From the NCBI GenBank assembly GCA_025928545.1, contig JAICJH010000050.1, positions 1 through 51,138 of the forward strand: 51,138 nt of DNA, given 5' to 3'. The stretch is from Bryobacteraceae bacterium (lineage in GTDB: Bacteria; Acidobacteriota; Terriglobia; Bryobacterales; Bryobacteraceae). The position numbers were made by a program, and so were the translations under genes. Of this stretch, positions 23,371 to 33,400 are shown piece after piece (the stretch's first letter is position 1; every line of letters starts with the position of its first letter). The notes under the pieces were generated by a model. The model was not told the origin of the DNA. It ran no database searches and saw only the letters and a list, made by a program, of their open reading frames with translations.

Positions 23371-25347
23371 ATGCGACGCATTTCTTTGATTACAATTCTC
23401 CTGGCTGTAATTGCGGGCTCCGCCGTTTTTGCCCAAACCGCCAGCGACAGCATTTATCTCGCGATACGCAATAACGATCTGGCCGCCCTGCGTACGCTGA
23501 TTCAGAACTCCGGTGCCGACCTGAAGGATTCGCACGGCCAAACTCCTCTGATGATTGCCGCTGCATTCGGAAGTGTGGATGCGATGAAATTCCTGATAGC
23601 CGAACGCGCCAGTGTGAAAGCCGAGAGCGATGCCGGCATCACCGCTCTGCATTGGTGCACCGGGGACATCGACAAGGTACGTCTCCTGCTCGATCAGGGT
23701 GCGGACGTTAACAAAGCTACGCTTTTGGGGCGAACCCCGCTCCTGGTGGCCTCCGCTACGTCCGGTACTCTGGAGACCATTCGGCTTCTCGTGCAAAAGG
23801 GAGCAGACGTCAATGCAGCCGACACCTCCGGGTATACCCCGCTCATCGCGGCGGCAAGCATCGACAACACCGAGGCGGCGAAACTATTCATCGATAAGGG
23901 CGCCTCTGTGAATGCGGAGGCCAAATCCGGCGACATTGCAACCGCGCTGATGGGTGCGGCGCACAACGGAAACCTGGACCTGACGCGTCTGCTGCTGGCC
24001 AGGAAAGCCAATATCAACGCTGTTTCGGCAGACGTCGATGGCAAAGTTAAAAACGGTTCGGTCGCATTCGGCAAAGTGACGGCGCTTCACATGGCGGTTT
24101 CGGGAGGCAGCGTCGAAGAAGTAAAGCTTCTTCTCGAAGGGGGTGCGCTTATTGATCCACTGGATATTCGCGGCATGACGCCACTCATGTTCGCCGTTTC
24201 TACAGATCAGCCGCGAGTCGAATTAATTCGTTTGCTTCTCTCCCGTGGCGCGGATTCGACGATCAAATCGAATATTGGCGAAAGCGCCCAGGACTGGGCC
24301 CGCAAATTCAATAACCCAAGCGTGCTCTCCCTCCTGAAAATGCGGGCTGTTAAAGCAGAAGTGGCGGACAAAGGATCTGGAATCACCGGCGCCCGAACGC
24401 CGCAGACTGCCGTAGAGCGCAGCATGCCTTTGATGCAGCGTGCGTCCGCGGGCGTCTTCACGGAAGGCGGATGCGTCGCCTGCCATGCGCAACCGGTGAC
24501 CAGCATGGCTGCGGAACTGGCCGTGGCGCGGGGTTGGCGGATCGACGAGGACGTCCGTAAGTCGACCGTGACGGAAATGGACCGGGTCGTCAAAGCCCTT
24601 GCTGCCAGCGCTCTGAGCCTGATGCAGGCGCGCGAAGGGGGTGGAACTCCCGACACGCAAATCTACGAGGGCTTTATGATGGCGTCCGTTCGCGCCCCGG
24701 CCAATACGGGAACGGATGCGCTGGTGCATCACCTCGCGGCGAGACAAAGAGCGGCGGGTAAGTGGACCGGAAATGGTGTAAATCGGGCACCGATGCAGGA
24801 TGGAGATCTCTCGCGGACCGCAATGGCAGTGCGCATACTCGCCGTTTACGGCATGCCAGGGCGGAAAGCCGAATTCGTCGGGCGAGTCGGTCGTGCCGCC
24901 AACTGGCTCGCTGCCGAGAGCCCGCAAAGTGCCGAAGAACGAGTGATGCAGATTCTTGGATTGAAATGGGCCGATGCAAAGCCCCAATTACAGCAACGGC
25001 GGACTGCGGAATTGATCGCCCTGCAGCGGCCGGACGGCGGGTGGGCGCAGACGCCCTGGCTGGCAAGCGACGCCTATGCCACGGGCCAGGTACTGTATTT
25101 GCTGCATGAGACTGGTGCATCGGCAAAGAACAGCGCAGCCGTCCGGCGCGGCGTCGAATTTCTTTTGAGGACAGAGAAGGAAGATGGATCGTGGTTTGTA
25201 AGAAGTCGCGCGATGAAGATCCAGCCTTACTTTCAGAGCGGGTTCCCGTACAATCACGATCAGTGGATTTCCGAGATTGGAACCGCGTGGGCTGTGATCG
25301 CACTCAGCACGGTTCCGGACAGTCCGGCAATTGCAATGAAGCGATAG
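23371..25347 (+). CDS. Secreted ankyrin-repeat protein with CxxCH motif and alpha-alpha-toroid domain
   Basis: 658 aa from ATG 23371 (GGAGGC upstream; signal peptide MRRISLITILLAVIAGSAVFAQ). Residues about 25-320 form roughly eight ankyrin repeats (for example HGQTPLMIAAAFGSVDAMKF, GYTPLIAAASIDNTEAAKLF, GMTPLMFAVSTDQPRVELIR). Then comes a single CVACH at 368-372, the c-type haem-attachment pattern. The rest (about 400-645) looks like a squalene-cyclase/prenyltransferase-type alpha-alpha barrel with the QW-like segment LIALQRPDGGWAQTP, a second repeat LLRTEKEDGSWFV and a final HDQWISEIGTAWAVIAL. The cyclase DxDD motif is absent, so binding rather than cyclisation is more likely. Whether haem is attached is inferred from the motif only. 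Confidence 0.88.
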   Translation: MRRISLITILLAVIAGSAVFAQTASDSIYLAIRNNDLAALRTLIQNSGADLKDSHGQTPLMIAAAFGSVDAMKFLIAERASVKAESDAGITALHWCTGDIDKVRLLLDQGADVNKATLLGRTPLLVASATSGTLETIRLLVQKGADVNAADTSGYTPLIAAASIDNTEAAKLFIDKGASVNAEAKSGDIATALMGAAHNGNLDLTRLLLARKANINAVSADVDGKVKNGSVAFGKVTALHMAVSGGSVEEVKLLLEGGALIDPLDIRGMTPLMFAVSTDQPRVELIRLLLSRGADSTIKSNIGESAQDWARKFNNPSVLSLLKMRAVKAEVADKGSGITGARTPQTAVERSMPLMQRASAGVFTEGGCVACHAQPVTSMAAELAVARGWRIDEDVRKSTVTEMDRVVKALAASALSLMQAREGGGTPDTQIYEGFMMASVRAPANTGTDALVHHLAARQRAAGKWTGNGVNRAPMQDGDLSRTAMAVRILAVYGMPGRKAEFVGRVGRAANWLAAESPQSAEERVMQILGLKWADAKPQLQQRRTAELIALQRPDGGWAQTPWLASDAYATGQVLYLLHETGASAKNSAAVRRGVEFLLRTEKEDGSWFVRSRAMKIQPYFQSGFPYNHDQWISEIGTAWAVIALSTVPDSPAIAMKR

Positions 25348-25886
25348 CAGGAACTTGTTGGCAGGTCTGATGCGCGGCCTGGGTTCGGTGTTTGCGGTTG
25401 CCTGCCGAAGTTCAGCGCTCGATCATCGGGAAAGTGTACATGGTTTCACAAATTCTAAAGACCTGAGGAAGTCCCTGGTAAAAATGGCCACGCTGTTAGG
25501 CGGAATTCCTAATAGCCCCCTTTTCCGACATCTGTCAGACTTGGGGTATAGTGAATACGCCCTGCCGCTTTTGCGCGACCCCAACCGAACTGTATCTGTG
25601 CGGTCGGCCTACGTGCCCGACATGCGCGGACCTCATTGAGAAGGGCTTGCCACCGAGGAAACCCGTCATTGTCGAATCCGATCTCAAGAAGGCTTTTGCC
25701 CACGCTTAGAATCCGGGTCTTGCAACACGGTTTTTTACGTGCAGACCCGCAGTAAATTTCTGAACAAAGTCGCCGGTTCCTCTCAGGGTGTATTCGCCGT
25801 TGCCGCATGACAATCCGCGACCGTCTCACTGACTTGACTCTGCGCCGCGATTAGGATAACAATGTAGTTCATATCTGGACCACAAA
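25348..25886. other. Intergenic region with one hidden small gene
   Basis: The region between the ankyrin and PQQ-type genes contains the 52-aa cysteine-rich frame described separately (25551-25709). Nothing else is recognised in the 203 bp before it and 177 bp after it. Confidence 0.55.
25551..25709 (+). CDS. 52-aa cysteine-rich zinc-ribbon-like protein
   Basis: A short frame opening with GTG at 25551 (GGGG 5 bases upstream, within TTGGGGTATAGTG) and ending with TAG 25707-25709. It encodes five Cys in a C-x2-C-x8-C-x4-C-x2-C pattern (CRFC at residues 5-8, C17, CPTC at 22-25), followed by the charged tail DLIEKGLPPRKP and VESDLKKAFAHA. The two CxxC knuckles suggest one structural zinc site of zinc-ribbon or RING-like kind. 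Third codon positions are GC-rich, as in real genes nearby. I do not recognise the family. Chance frames of this length with four knuckle cysteines are uncommon, but the case rests on composition only. Confidence 0.55.
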   Translation: MNTPCRFCATPTELYLCGRPTCPTCADLIEKGLPPRKPVIVESDLKKAFAHA

Positions 25887-27389
25887 GTGAATCGCATATT
25901 TCTGCTCGCCCTTCCGGCTCTTATCGTCTCCGCTGCCGAACTGCCCGTTGTCGCCACTGCGCAATATGACAACGCGCGCACTGGCGCCAACCTTCACGAA
26001 TCGATACTGACTCCTTCCACCGTGGGTTCGCCGCGCTTCGGGAAACAGTTCGTGTTTTCTGTCGATGGAGACGTGAACGCACAGCCGCTGTACATTCCCT
26101 CCGTCGCGATTCCAGGGAAGGGTAGTCATAATGTCGTCTACGTCGCGACCGAACATGACAGCGTCTATGCCTTCGAAGCCTCAGGCTCATCAGCCGAGCC
26201 TCTGTGGGTCCTGCATTTGACCGGTCCTGGCGTGAGTCCGGCCGACGCGCACACGCTTGGGTGTTCGTTTATTGCGCCCGAGGCAGGTATCGTTTCCACG
26301 CCGGTTATCGATACCGCTTCCCGCACGATGTACTTTGTTGCTCGCACGGCCGAGGACACCGCGGGCACTACCCGCTATTACCAACGTCTGCACGCAATCG
26401 ATATTGCGACCGGAGCGGAACGGGCCGGGAGTCCGGTCATCATCCGCGCAGCCGTTAAAGGCTCTGCCTTCTTCGGCCTGATCCAACGCGAAGTCACTTT
26501 TCACTCCGTTCTTGAAAACCCGCGGGCCGCACTGCTGCTCGCGAATGGAAACGTTTATATTGCCTGGGGCTCGCAGTGCGACGCCGGCGATTACTACGGC
26601 TGGGTGCTGAGTTACGACGCCCGCACGCTCCGCCAGACGGGCGTGTTCAACACCGCTCCGGACGGCGGCGCGTCCGCTATCTGGCAGGGCGGCGCCGGCA
26701 TGGCTGCCGATAACGATGGAAGCCTTTACGCCATCACGGGGAATGGGCCTTTCGGCGCGCGTGATTATGGCGACTCTGTTTTGAAGTTCACACCCCGTCT
26801 GGAAGTTCGCGCTTCATTCACGCCTGCTAACCAGGTCCGGCTGAAAGTGACGGACAGAGATCTTGGTTCCACGGGTCCGGTTCTGTTACCTGGCCACCTC
26901 ATGCTTGCCGGTGGCAAGGAAGGGGTCGTCTACCTTCTCGATCGAAACCATTTGGGGCAGCCACTTCAGACTGTTCCACTGGCAGGAGAAATCTTCGGCG
27001 CTCCCGCGTTCTGGAACAACCGCATTTACTACTTCGCCAGCGATGATGTGCTCAAAGAGTTCGCCTTCGCAAACGAACGGATTTCGGCGCAGCCTGAACA
27101 TCAATCGAGTCAGCACTTCCACAATCCCGGCGCGATTCCCGTTATTTCAGCCGACGGCGATCGGAATGGCATAGTCTGGATCGTCCTGACGAAAAGCATG
27201 GGCCAGAGCGATGTGCACGCAGTGCTACAGGCTTATGACGGCGTCGATGTCGGCCGGTTGCTGTATTCAAGCGCAAAAGCAAATGAGAATGCCGGTGAAG
27301 CGCTGCGGCTCACGATGCCTCTTGTCGCTAATGGACGCGTCTATGTGCCGGCACATAACGGCGTCTATGTGTACGGCCTGAAACAGTGA
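25887..27389 (+). CDS. Secreted PQQ-type beta-propeller protein
   Basis: 500 aa, GTG start; signal peptide NRIFLLALPALIVSAAE. The sequence shows repeating propeller blades: NVVYVATEHDSVYAFEASG, TMYFVARTAEDTAG..YYQRLHAIDIATG, NVYIAWGSQCD..WVLSYDARTL, GVVYLLDRNHLGQPLQ, RIYYFASDDVLKEFAF, GRVYVPAHNGVYVYGL. These match the [VI]Y-V/F-x-...-Y-A-x-D-x-x-T-G pattern of PQQ-binding-like propellers (PF13360/PF13570). No PQQ-dehydrogenase Trp-docking or active-site motif was spotted, so enzyme activity is doubtful; a binding or scaffold role outside the cytoplasm is likely. No clear ribosome site. Confidence 0.85.
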   Translation: MNRIFLLALPALIVSAAELPVVATAQYDNARTGANLHESILTPSTVGSPRFGKQFVFSVDGDVNAQPLYIPSVAIPGKGSHNVVYVATEHDSVYAFEASGSSAEPLWVLHLTGPGVSPADAHTLGCSFIAPEAGIVSTPVIDTASRTMYFVARTAEDTAGTTRYYQRLHAIDIATGAERAGSPVIIRAAVKGSAFFGLIQREVTFHSVLENPRAALLLANGNVYIAWGSQCDAGDYYGWVLSYDARTLRQTGVFNTAPDGGASAIWQGGAGMAADNDGSLYAITGNGPFGARDYGDSVLKFTPRLEVRASFTPANQVRLKVTDRDLGSTGPVLLPGHLMLAGGKEGVVYLLDRNHLGQPLQTVPLAGEIFGAPAFWNNRIYYFASDDVLKEFAFANERISAQPEHQSSQHFHNPGAIPVISADGDRNGIVWIVLTKSMGQSDVHAVLQAYDGVDVGRLLYSSAKANENAGEALRLTMPLVANGRVYVPAHNGVYVYGLKQ

Positions 27390-27458
27390 TGGCTCGCGCG
27401 GATTCGCGCAAAGCGTCGGGTTGTTCAGATCGCTCCGAAGAGGTTAAGCTCATTTAAG

Positions 27459-28286
27459 ATGCTGCGCCGCGAAGCGATCTCGATTCTTGCCGGGTCGGCA
27501 TTCGCCTCGGCGGCCACGGACCGCCCGCTCGATCGCCTGCTTGATCCCCGGCTCGGCGCAGCCATTCTCCTGGACTCGGCTAGTGGACACCTGATCGCGG
27601 CCAACAGTTCGCCGATCCTGGGACGAGCCCTGCTGCCGCCTGGCTCCGCGATCAAGCCCTTCGTGTTCGAAGCTCTGATCGAAAGAAGGATAATCAGCGC
27701 GGACGAGAACTACGTCTGCCCGCGGCGTCTCGTCGTTTCCGGCCGCGAGATGAGCTGCTCGCACCCCCGCATGGCAGCGCCCCTGCATATCGACGAAGGG
27801 CTCGCATATTCCTGCAATTGCTTCGTAGCTCATGTAGCCGAGCGGTTCGCGCCGGGAGAGCTGGCAGCGGCTTTGGAGTCGAAAGGATTCGGCAACGTGA
27901 CTTCGGTACAGTCTCAAAAACTCCAGGCTTTGGGCGAAGAAGGCATTCTGGCGACTCCAATGGAGATGGCCAATGCCTATCGCGGACTTGCATTGCGGCT
28001 AACAGGCCCGAAGGGGGATTCCGGCTCGAACAAGATCCTCACCGGCCTTGAAGGCGCGGTAGATTTCGGAACTGCCCAACTCGCCCGGGTGCCATGGGCA
28101 AGAGTGGCTGGGAAAACCGGGACAACCCTCCATCAGGGCGAGCCCATCGCGTGGTTCGCCGGATTTGCTCCGAGCCGCGCGCCGCAAGTCATCGTTACCG
28201 TCATGCTCTCGGGAAGACATGCCGGTTCGGATGCGGCGCCTGTTGCAGCGGACGTTCTGAAGGCGTGGAAGACCGGCCTGGTATGA
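27459..28286 (+). CDS. Stand-alone penicillin-binding protein transpeptidase domain
   Basis: 275 aa. All three active-site motifs of the penicillin-binding/beta-lactamase fold are present: SAIK at 63-66 (nucleophile Ser63), SCN at 118-120 and KTG at 219-221. C87 and C100 flank the region as in many class B PBPs. The protein is unusually short: it has only the transpeptidase domain, with an N-terminal segment (LRREAISILAGSAFASAA) that may be a signal or twin-arginine-like peptide, and lacks glycosyltransferase or class B N-terminal domains. The stop overlaps the SpoIID gene by ATGA, so the two are co-translated. It should crosslink or modify peptidoglycan, or be a beta-lactam-binding relative; the role is inferred from motifs. 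Confidence 0.86.
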   Translation: MLRREAISILAGSAFASAATDRPLDRLLDPRLGAAILLDSASGHLIAANSSPILGRALLPPGSAIKPFVFEALIERRIISADENYVCPRRLVVSGREMSCSHPRMAAPLHIDEGLAYSCNCFVAHVAERFAPGELAAALESKGFGNVTSVQSQKLQALGEEGILATPMEMANAYRGLALRLTGPKGDSGSNKILTGLEGAVDFGTAQLARVPWARVAGKTGTTLHQGEPIAWFAGFAPSRAPQVIVTVMLSGRHAGSDAAPVAADVLKAWKTGLV

Positions 28287-29758
28287 AGCTCGTTGCGGCC
28301 ATCTGTTTCTTCGCACTGGCGACGCGCGCCGCGCCTCCCGACCTGAAAGTCGAAATTACATCGAAGCACCAGATCCGCAATCTTCCTCTCGAACAATACG
28401 TCACAGCGGTTCTGGCAGGCGAGGCGAGCGAATTTCGATCCAGCGAAGCTCTGAAGGCAATGGCCGTCATCGCGCGCACTTACGCGATTCGGATGCGTGG
28501 CCGACACTCGGCGGAAGGGTTCGATCTCTGCGATACAACTCATTGCCAACATCTGGATCTGACGGCGGTCACTCCACGTCTCGAAGATTCCGCCCGGCAA
28601 ACCGAGGGAGAGATGCTCTGGTATCAAGGCAAGCCGGCGTTCACACCATATTCGAAGAATTGCGGAGGCCAGACCGAAGACGCCGCGGCGGTCTGGCAGG
28701 ATGAAAGTGCTCCTTACCTCAGAAGCCATGAAGACGTGTGGTGCCGCCGCGACGGAAATTCGCACTGGCGCTGGGACGGCAATGTCGCGGGCATTCTCAA
28801 AGCGATGCAGACATCCCTGCTCGCGGCGCCTCGCGATCTGAACCAGATCTCGATTGTCAGGCGCACTGCGTCCGGGCGCGCCTCCGAATTGGTGCTCAGT
28901 GGCCCGGCAGGCTCTGCGCGGATTGCCGCGAGTTCTTTCCGATTCGCAGTTGGCCGGGATCTGGGATGGAACACAATTCGCAGCGATAACTATGTGGTCC
29001 ATAGCGAAGGCGGCCGGATTGTGTTCGAGGGATCGGGTTCCGGGCACGGTGTTGGACTGTGTCAGAAGGGCGCGGACCAGATGGGCAATGCCGGGAAAAC
29101 GTATCGCGAGATCCTGGCGTATTATTTTCCGGGCGCCGTCATTGGCCTCAACGCTCAAGGCATCCACTGGCAGCGGCTCGCCGGAGAAAGTGTCGCGCTG
29201 CTGACCACGCAGCCTGAACAGGATCGGACTATCCTTGCAGCCGCAGACAAAGCTGCACACGCGCTTGCCGCCCGCACTGGCTGGCGCATCCCGGCGGGCA
29301 CCGATATTCGCGTTTATCCCGACCTGGATTCATTTCGCGATGCGACGGCTGAGCCGGGGTGGGTCGCGGCGCATACGAGAGGAACGCATATTCAGCTGCA
29401 ACCCGTCCGTGTGCTGCGAAGCCGTGGAATTCTGGAATCCACACTCGCGCACGAGCTGCTGCACGTGATGATGGGACCAATCGCCTCGCCGTCGCTGCCG
29501 CTGTGGTTCCGCGAGGGTGTAGTGGATTTCCTCGACGGTGAACCCGTCACGGGAAAGCCTGAAATCCCACTGGAAAATGACCTGCGCCAAACAACCGATG
29601 CAGGCCGCGCCCGGCGCGCCTATGCCGATGCGGAGGCTTTGGTGGCGAGCCTGGCGCGAACTTACGGTGAGACCGTCGTCATCGGCTGGGTAGCGCGTGG
29701 GCTGCCGCCCGAAGTCACGAAGGCAAGAAGCAACCAGCCAATGCCGAAGAGCAGATAG
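28283..29758 (+). CDS. SpoIID/LytB-type amidase-enhancer/transglycosylase domain fused to gluzincin metalloprotease
   Basis: 491 aa from ATG 28283 (a longer frame from 28094 runs back through the PBP gene and is rejected). Signal peptide MKLVAAICFFALATRAA. The SpoIID domain covers about 20-300: LPLEQYVTAVLAGEASEFRSSEALKAMAVIARTYAI, C83/C88 region, PYSKNCGGQTEDAAAVW, and GSGSGHGVGLCQKGADQM at 251-268. SpoIID is a lytic transglycosylase or amidase activator on denuded peptidoglycan. The C-terminal third is a zinc protease of the gluzincin (peptidase-MA) type: HELLH at 390-394 and a third-ligand Glu411 in LWFREGVVDFL. The last 97 bp overlap the convergent membrane protein gene. The combination suggests envelope remodelling; a pairing with the transpeptidase is implied by the ATGA overlap. 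Confidence 0.87.
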   Translation: MKLVAAICFFALATRAAPPDLKVEITSKHQIRNLPLEQYVTAVLAGEASEFRSSEALKAMAVIARTYAIRMRGRHSAEGFDLCDTTHCQHLDLTAVTPRLEDSARQTEGEMLWYQGKPAFTPYSKNCGGQTEDAAAVWQDESAPYLRSHEDVWCRRDGNSHWRWDGNVAGILKAMQTSLLAAPRDLNQISIVRRTASGRASELVLSGPAGSARIAASSFRFAVGRDLGWNTIRSDNYVVHSEGGRIVFEGSGSGHGVGLCQKGADQMGNAGKTYREILAYYFPGAVIGLNAQGIHWQRLAGESVALLTTQPEQDRTILAAADKAAHALAARTGWRIPAGTDIRVYPDLDSFRDATAEPGWVAAHTRGTHIQLQPVRVLRSRGILESTLAHELLHVMMGPIASPSLPLWFREGVVDFLDGEPVTGKPEIPLENDLRQTTDAGRARRAYADAEALVASLARTYGETVVIGWVARGLPPEVTKARSNQPMPKSR

Positions 29759-30405
29759 GCCGCCAGCGCGCGCGCGGCGAAACTGAACAGCTGCATGCCG
29801 AATCCCTGGACCGCCGGAACCCAGTGCATGAGACGGATCGGGAGGTATACAACGATCAGCAGAAGTACGGGCGTCTGAATCCAGTAAATCCAGCGGCGCC
29901 AGCCCGCACTGGCAGAGCGAAAGCCGCGCCAGCCCGACTCTGAAATTGCCGACAGCATCGGCAGAATGAGGACCGGAAGCACTACCCACTCGATCACCAG
30001 TGCGATTCGCCGCGGGACCGCCGCAATGGAGCTGGGTTTCGCTCCGATATGAAATTTCAGACTGAGATATGAGGCGAGGCGAAAGCCGTAGCCGGCGAAA
30101 AGATCCGCGCCGCTCATTACCGCCAGAAGAAGCGCGCCCGCGGCAACGGCCGCAACAGCAAACGGAATCAGATTCCGCAGGCTTGTTCGCCACGCGATCA
30201 ACGCCGAATTACCCGGTTCGCGGAAGTAAGCGAAGCCCGCGCTGTAGGTCCAGCAAAACAGCAACAACAGGAATGAAGCTACTGCAATACTCCACGCGAG
30301 AGTTGCGGCGCGGGACTCCCCCACGCCGAGCCAGTAGTAGCCGACGCCGAGCAGAAGCGCGTTCGCAGCCAAATGAAGAAGCGCGAATACCGAAAGGGAT
30401 TTCAC
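29662..30405 (-). CDS. Membrane protein, last gene of the alpha-2-macroglobulin operon
   Basis: 247 aa, GTG start directly after the TAA of the alpha-2-macroglobulin gene (no gap); a GGAGGTGA site lies inside the end of that gene, 7 bases upstream, a hallmark of coupled translation. About six hydrophobic segments (5-25, 35-57, 76-97, 134-155, 175-195, 205-232). No family recognised. Its end overlaps the convergent SpoIID gene by 97 bp, so the C-terminal polar stretch (TSGGSPRATQPMTTV) is encoded on the complement of the SpoIID C-terminus. Context suggests it belongs with the macroglobulin system at the inner membrane. Confidence 0.8.
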   Translation of the reverse strand: MKSLSVFALLHLAANALLLGVGYYWLGVGESRAATLAWSIAVASFLLLLFCWTYSAGFAYFREPGNSALIAWRTSLRNLIPFAVAAVAAGALLLAVMSGADLFAGYGFRLASYLSLKFHIGAKPSSIAAVPRRIALVIEWVVLPVLILPMLSAISESGWRGFRSASAGWRRWIYWIQTPVLLLIVVYLPIRLMHWVPAVQGFGMQLFSFAARALAAYLLFGIGWLLLAFVTSGGSPRATQPMTTVSP

Positions 30406-33400
30406 TTACTTCACCTCCAGCGTGCGGCTGTCCGTGGTGGCCGAGATATCGGTCTGATACATGGGCCCAAAACGCGCGGGATTGATCTGGAACACACCCG
30501 AATTGACCACCTTCAGCAGGTAGACATAATTTCGGTTGCCTTTCGGAAAGTATTCCTGAAAAATCGCCAGATGGTCGTCATGCATTTCCCGGCGATCGAA
30601 ATAGCGTTCCCACCACGGGGGCGCGGATCGCAGCTCATACAGTTGATCTTTCTCGATGAATTCCGTACCGGCAGGTATGGGATCTTCGAGCATTGCGTAT
30701 TTCCATTCCGAGCCAGTGACCGACACGCGCACGGCGAGCACGTCGCCGACGGAAACCGGTCCATTGAGCGGAGCCGTGTCGTACACGATCTTGTCGCCGG
30801 ATTTACCGGAGACCAGCCGGAAATATTCGCGCGTCAGCTTCAGTGAGGCCGGACCCGACTTTTCGATTGCCGCGGCCGTAGAGAAATATTCGGCCCGCGC
30901 GCCGAAGTAAATCCGGCCCTTGCCGGAAGATGTCACGTGGATATGATTCACGCCCGGCTGCAGCTGGACGTCCGGCAGTATCGTATCCGGAGGATTGATG
31001 GAACCCGCCTGATCGAACTGTTTCGCGAGGACCTGTTTCCCGTTGACGGATATCGTGACTGAATTGTTCGGACTCAGCTCCTGCGTGGCTTTCAGATAAT
31101 CGATGAGGCCGTAGATCACCATGGCGGTTTGCTTGGTGGAAGACCACCAATAACCCTCATTGCGGTGATTCACGAGCCACAGCGCCGCCTTGGGAAGGAC
31201 GGGGCTGTCTTTCTTCTCGTGTGACAGGAAGCGCATCACAAAAGCAGTGGCTTCGGGAGTCGCATCTTCTTCGAAATCGAGCAGCGGGTCGCGCGAGGCT
31301 GGCCATGATGCTTCCGTATCGTCCTGCGCCGCACGGCTTTCGAGCGACGATGCCAGATCGGCCGCGCGTCCGTCCTTTGCGTTTTCGAGCGCAAGTCCCA
31401 GAAGCGCCGCGCCGTAAGGCGTGAGGTCGCCGCGGTGGTCATAGAGGTCGTTCATTCCGGCGCCATCTATCTGGCCGGCGAGGGAAAGCGCATAGAACAT
31501 GTAGGCCCGCACATCGGGACGCAGCTTCGTATTGCTCGCGAGATCTTTCTTCAGCCAGGCGGCGCCCCTCCGGATCATTTCCTGGGGAACATGCGTCCCG
31601 GCGTTCCGCGCCTGCACCAGGCCAGCCACGACATACGCAGTCATGAATGGATGGGTTTCGTCCGTCTCCCACCAGCCCCAGCCGCCATCCTGATGCTCAA
31701 AAGCCTGGAGACGGTCGAGACCGGCCTGGATCTTTTCGTTCAGCTGCCCTTCATTCAGGTCGGTTTTGAGGCCGAGACTATGCACGGCTTCACGCACTTC
31801 AATATCGGGCAGGAAACTCGACATCGTTTGCTCTACGCAGCCATAGGGGAAGGATGTGAGATAGTCGAGCGCGGAGAAAAGCGATCCCGTGATGGAAGGA
31901 GCCACTCGCAGTGAGAGTGTGCGCGATCCCGGCGTGATATCCGCCGGATAAACGATGTCGAAATCCGACGATGCTCCCGCCGAAATGGAACCGCCTTTCG
32001 ATACATCGAGCCTGATGCCGCGGAAATTCACGGGCAGATCCATCTCGAGGGCATCCGATTCCTCATCGGTGAGCGCTTTCCCGGTGATTGTGACCGTGCC
32101 CGGTCCCACTGGCTTCACGCGCCAATCGACTTTTGCTTCGCCGCGGCTCGGAATCGTGACATCCTGCGTGGCGCCGCTCAGCACCGTGAGGCCTTTCACA
32201 TCCAGCGAAACGCGCGCCTTTTTCGTATCGGTCAGGTAGTTATGGACCAGGGCTGAAATGGTGACCTCGTCGCCTTCGGTAAAGAAACGAGGCGTGACCA
32301 GGCGAATAATCAGATTCTTGCGGACGATCGTTTTCAGCGTGGCGTTGCCGACGCTGGTGGAAGCGGTAATGCCTCGCGCGGTTGCGCGCCATGTCGTGAG
32401 CGTATCCGGATATTCGACCTTCGCGTGAGCATGGCCATCCGCGTCCGTCACCAGAGTGGGCGTCCAGAAGGCAGTATCGGGAAATGCCTTGCGAACCTTC
32501 GGCATGACAAGGCGCTCCGGCTTGAGTTGCGCGAGGCGCGAGCGCGGCCGGAGGTCGGCGAGTTGCATGCGAAGTTTTCCGGCTGTCCCGCTGAACATAA
32601 ACTCCAGCGAGTTTTGGGTGAAGATGCGATTGTAATCGCGTGCGAAGAAAAAGGACTGAATATCTTGGGTAGTGTCCGGACGAACGCCGTAGATGGCTTC
32701 ATCCACTACACCCAGACTGAATTCGGCTTTCGGAACCGGCCTGCCGGCGTTGTCGGTGACATTGAGGGAATAGTCGGCCACATCGCCTGGCTTGTACTGG
32801 GGCTTATCCGTAGCGAGGCGAACATTCAACTGGTGTTCCGCCGGTGGGATGCGGAGGTATTTCTGGCCTGTCCGTACCACCCCTTCGCTCACCGATGTGG
32901 CGACGACCGTGATGCCAGGTTCGTAGCGCCCGTCAATGGGGACGTCGAAGGTGGAGGACCCGTTAGAGCGCAGCAGTTTGTGTGTGCGGAGGTCGCGCCC
33001 TTCGACGGTCATATAGATGGTTGCGCCGGGGCGACCGGCGTCAATCAGCAGCTTCGCCGTTTCACCCGGTTTGTAGGTTTTCTTGTCCGGGATGATCTGA
33101 ATAGTGGCCTCTTCCCCGAAGCTCTGGTATGAGCTGTCGCCAGAAATCCAGAGCCAGGTGGAACCTGAAACCTCGCGGCCCTGCTGGCTGGGCGCCGTCG
33201 CTTCGATCGTGAACGAGCCACCCTCCTGCGGCAGCGTGAAAGTTGTTGCAGCGTTGCCTTTGGAGTCCGTTTCAGAATCCTGTTCGGCAATCGTTTTCGA
33301 TTCCCGGTGATGACGATCCCACTGGAGAAGGCGGGCATGGACTTTCGCATGGGTCGGCTCATTGTCATAAGTGCGCGCCTGAATCGTGGCGGTGACTTTC

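Noticed and set aside
28133..29260. 375-aa frame opposite the SpoIID gene
   Set aside because: Shadow frame; composition rich in Arg and Cys without pattern.
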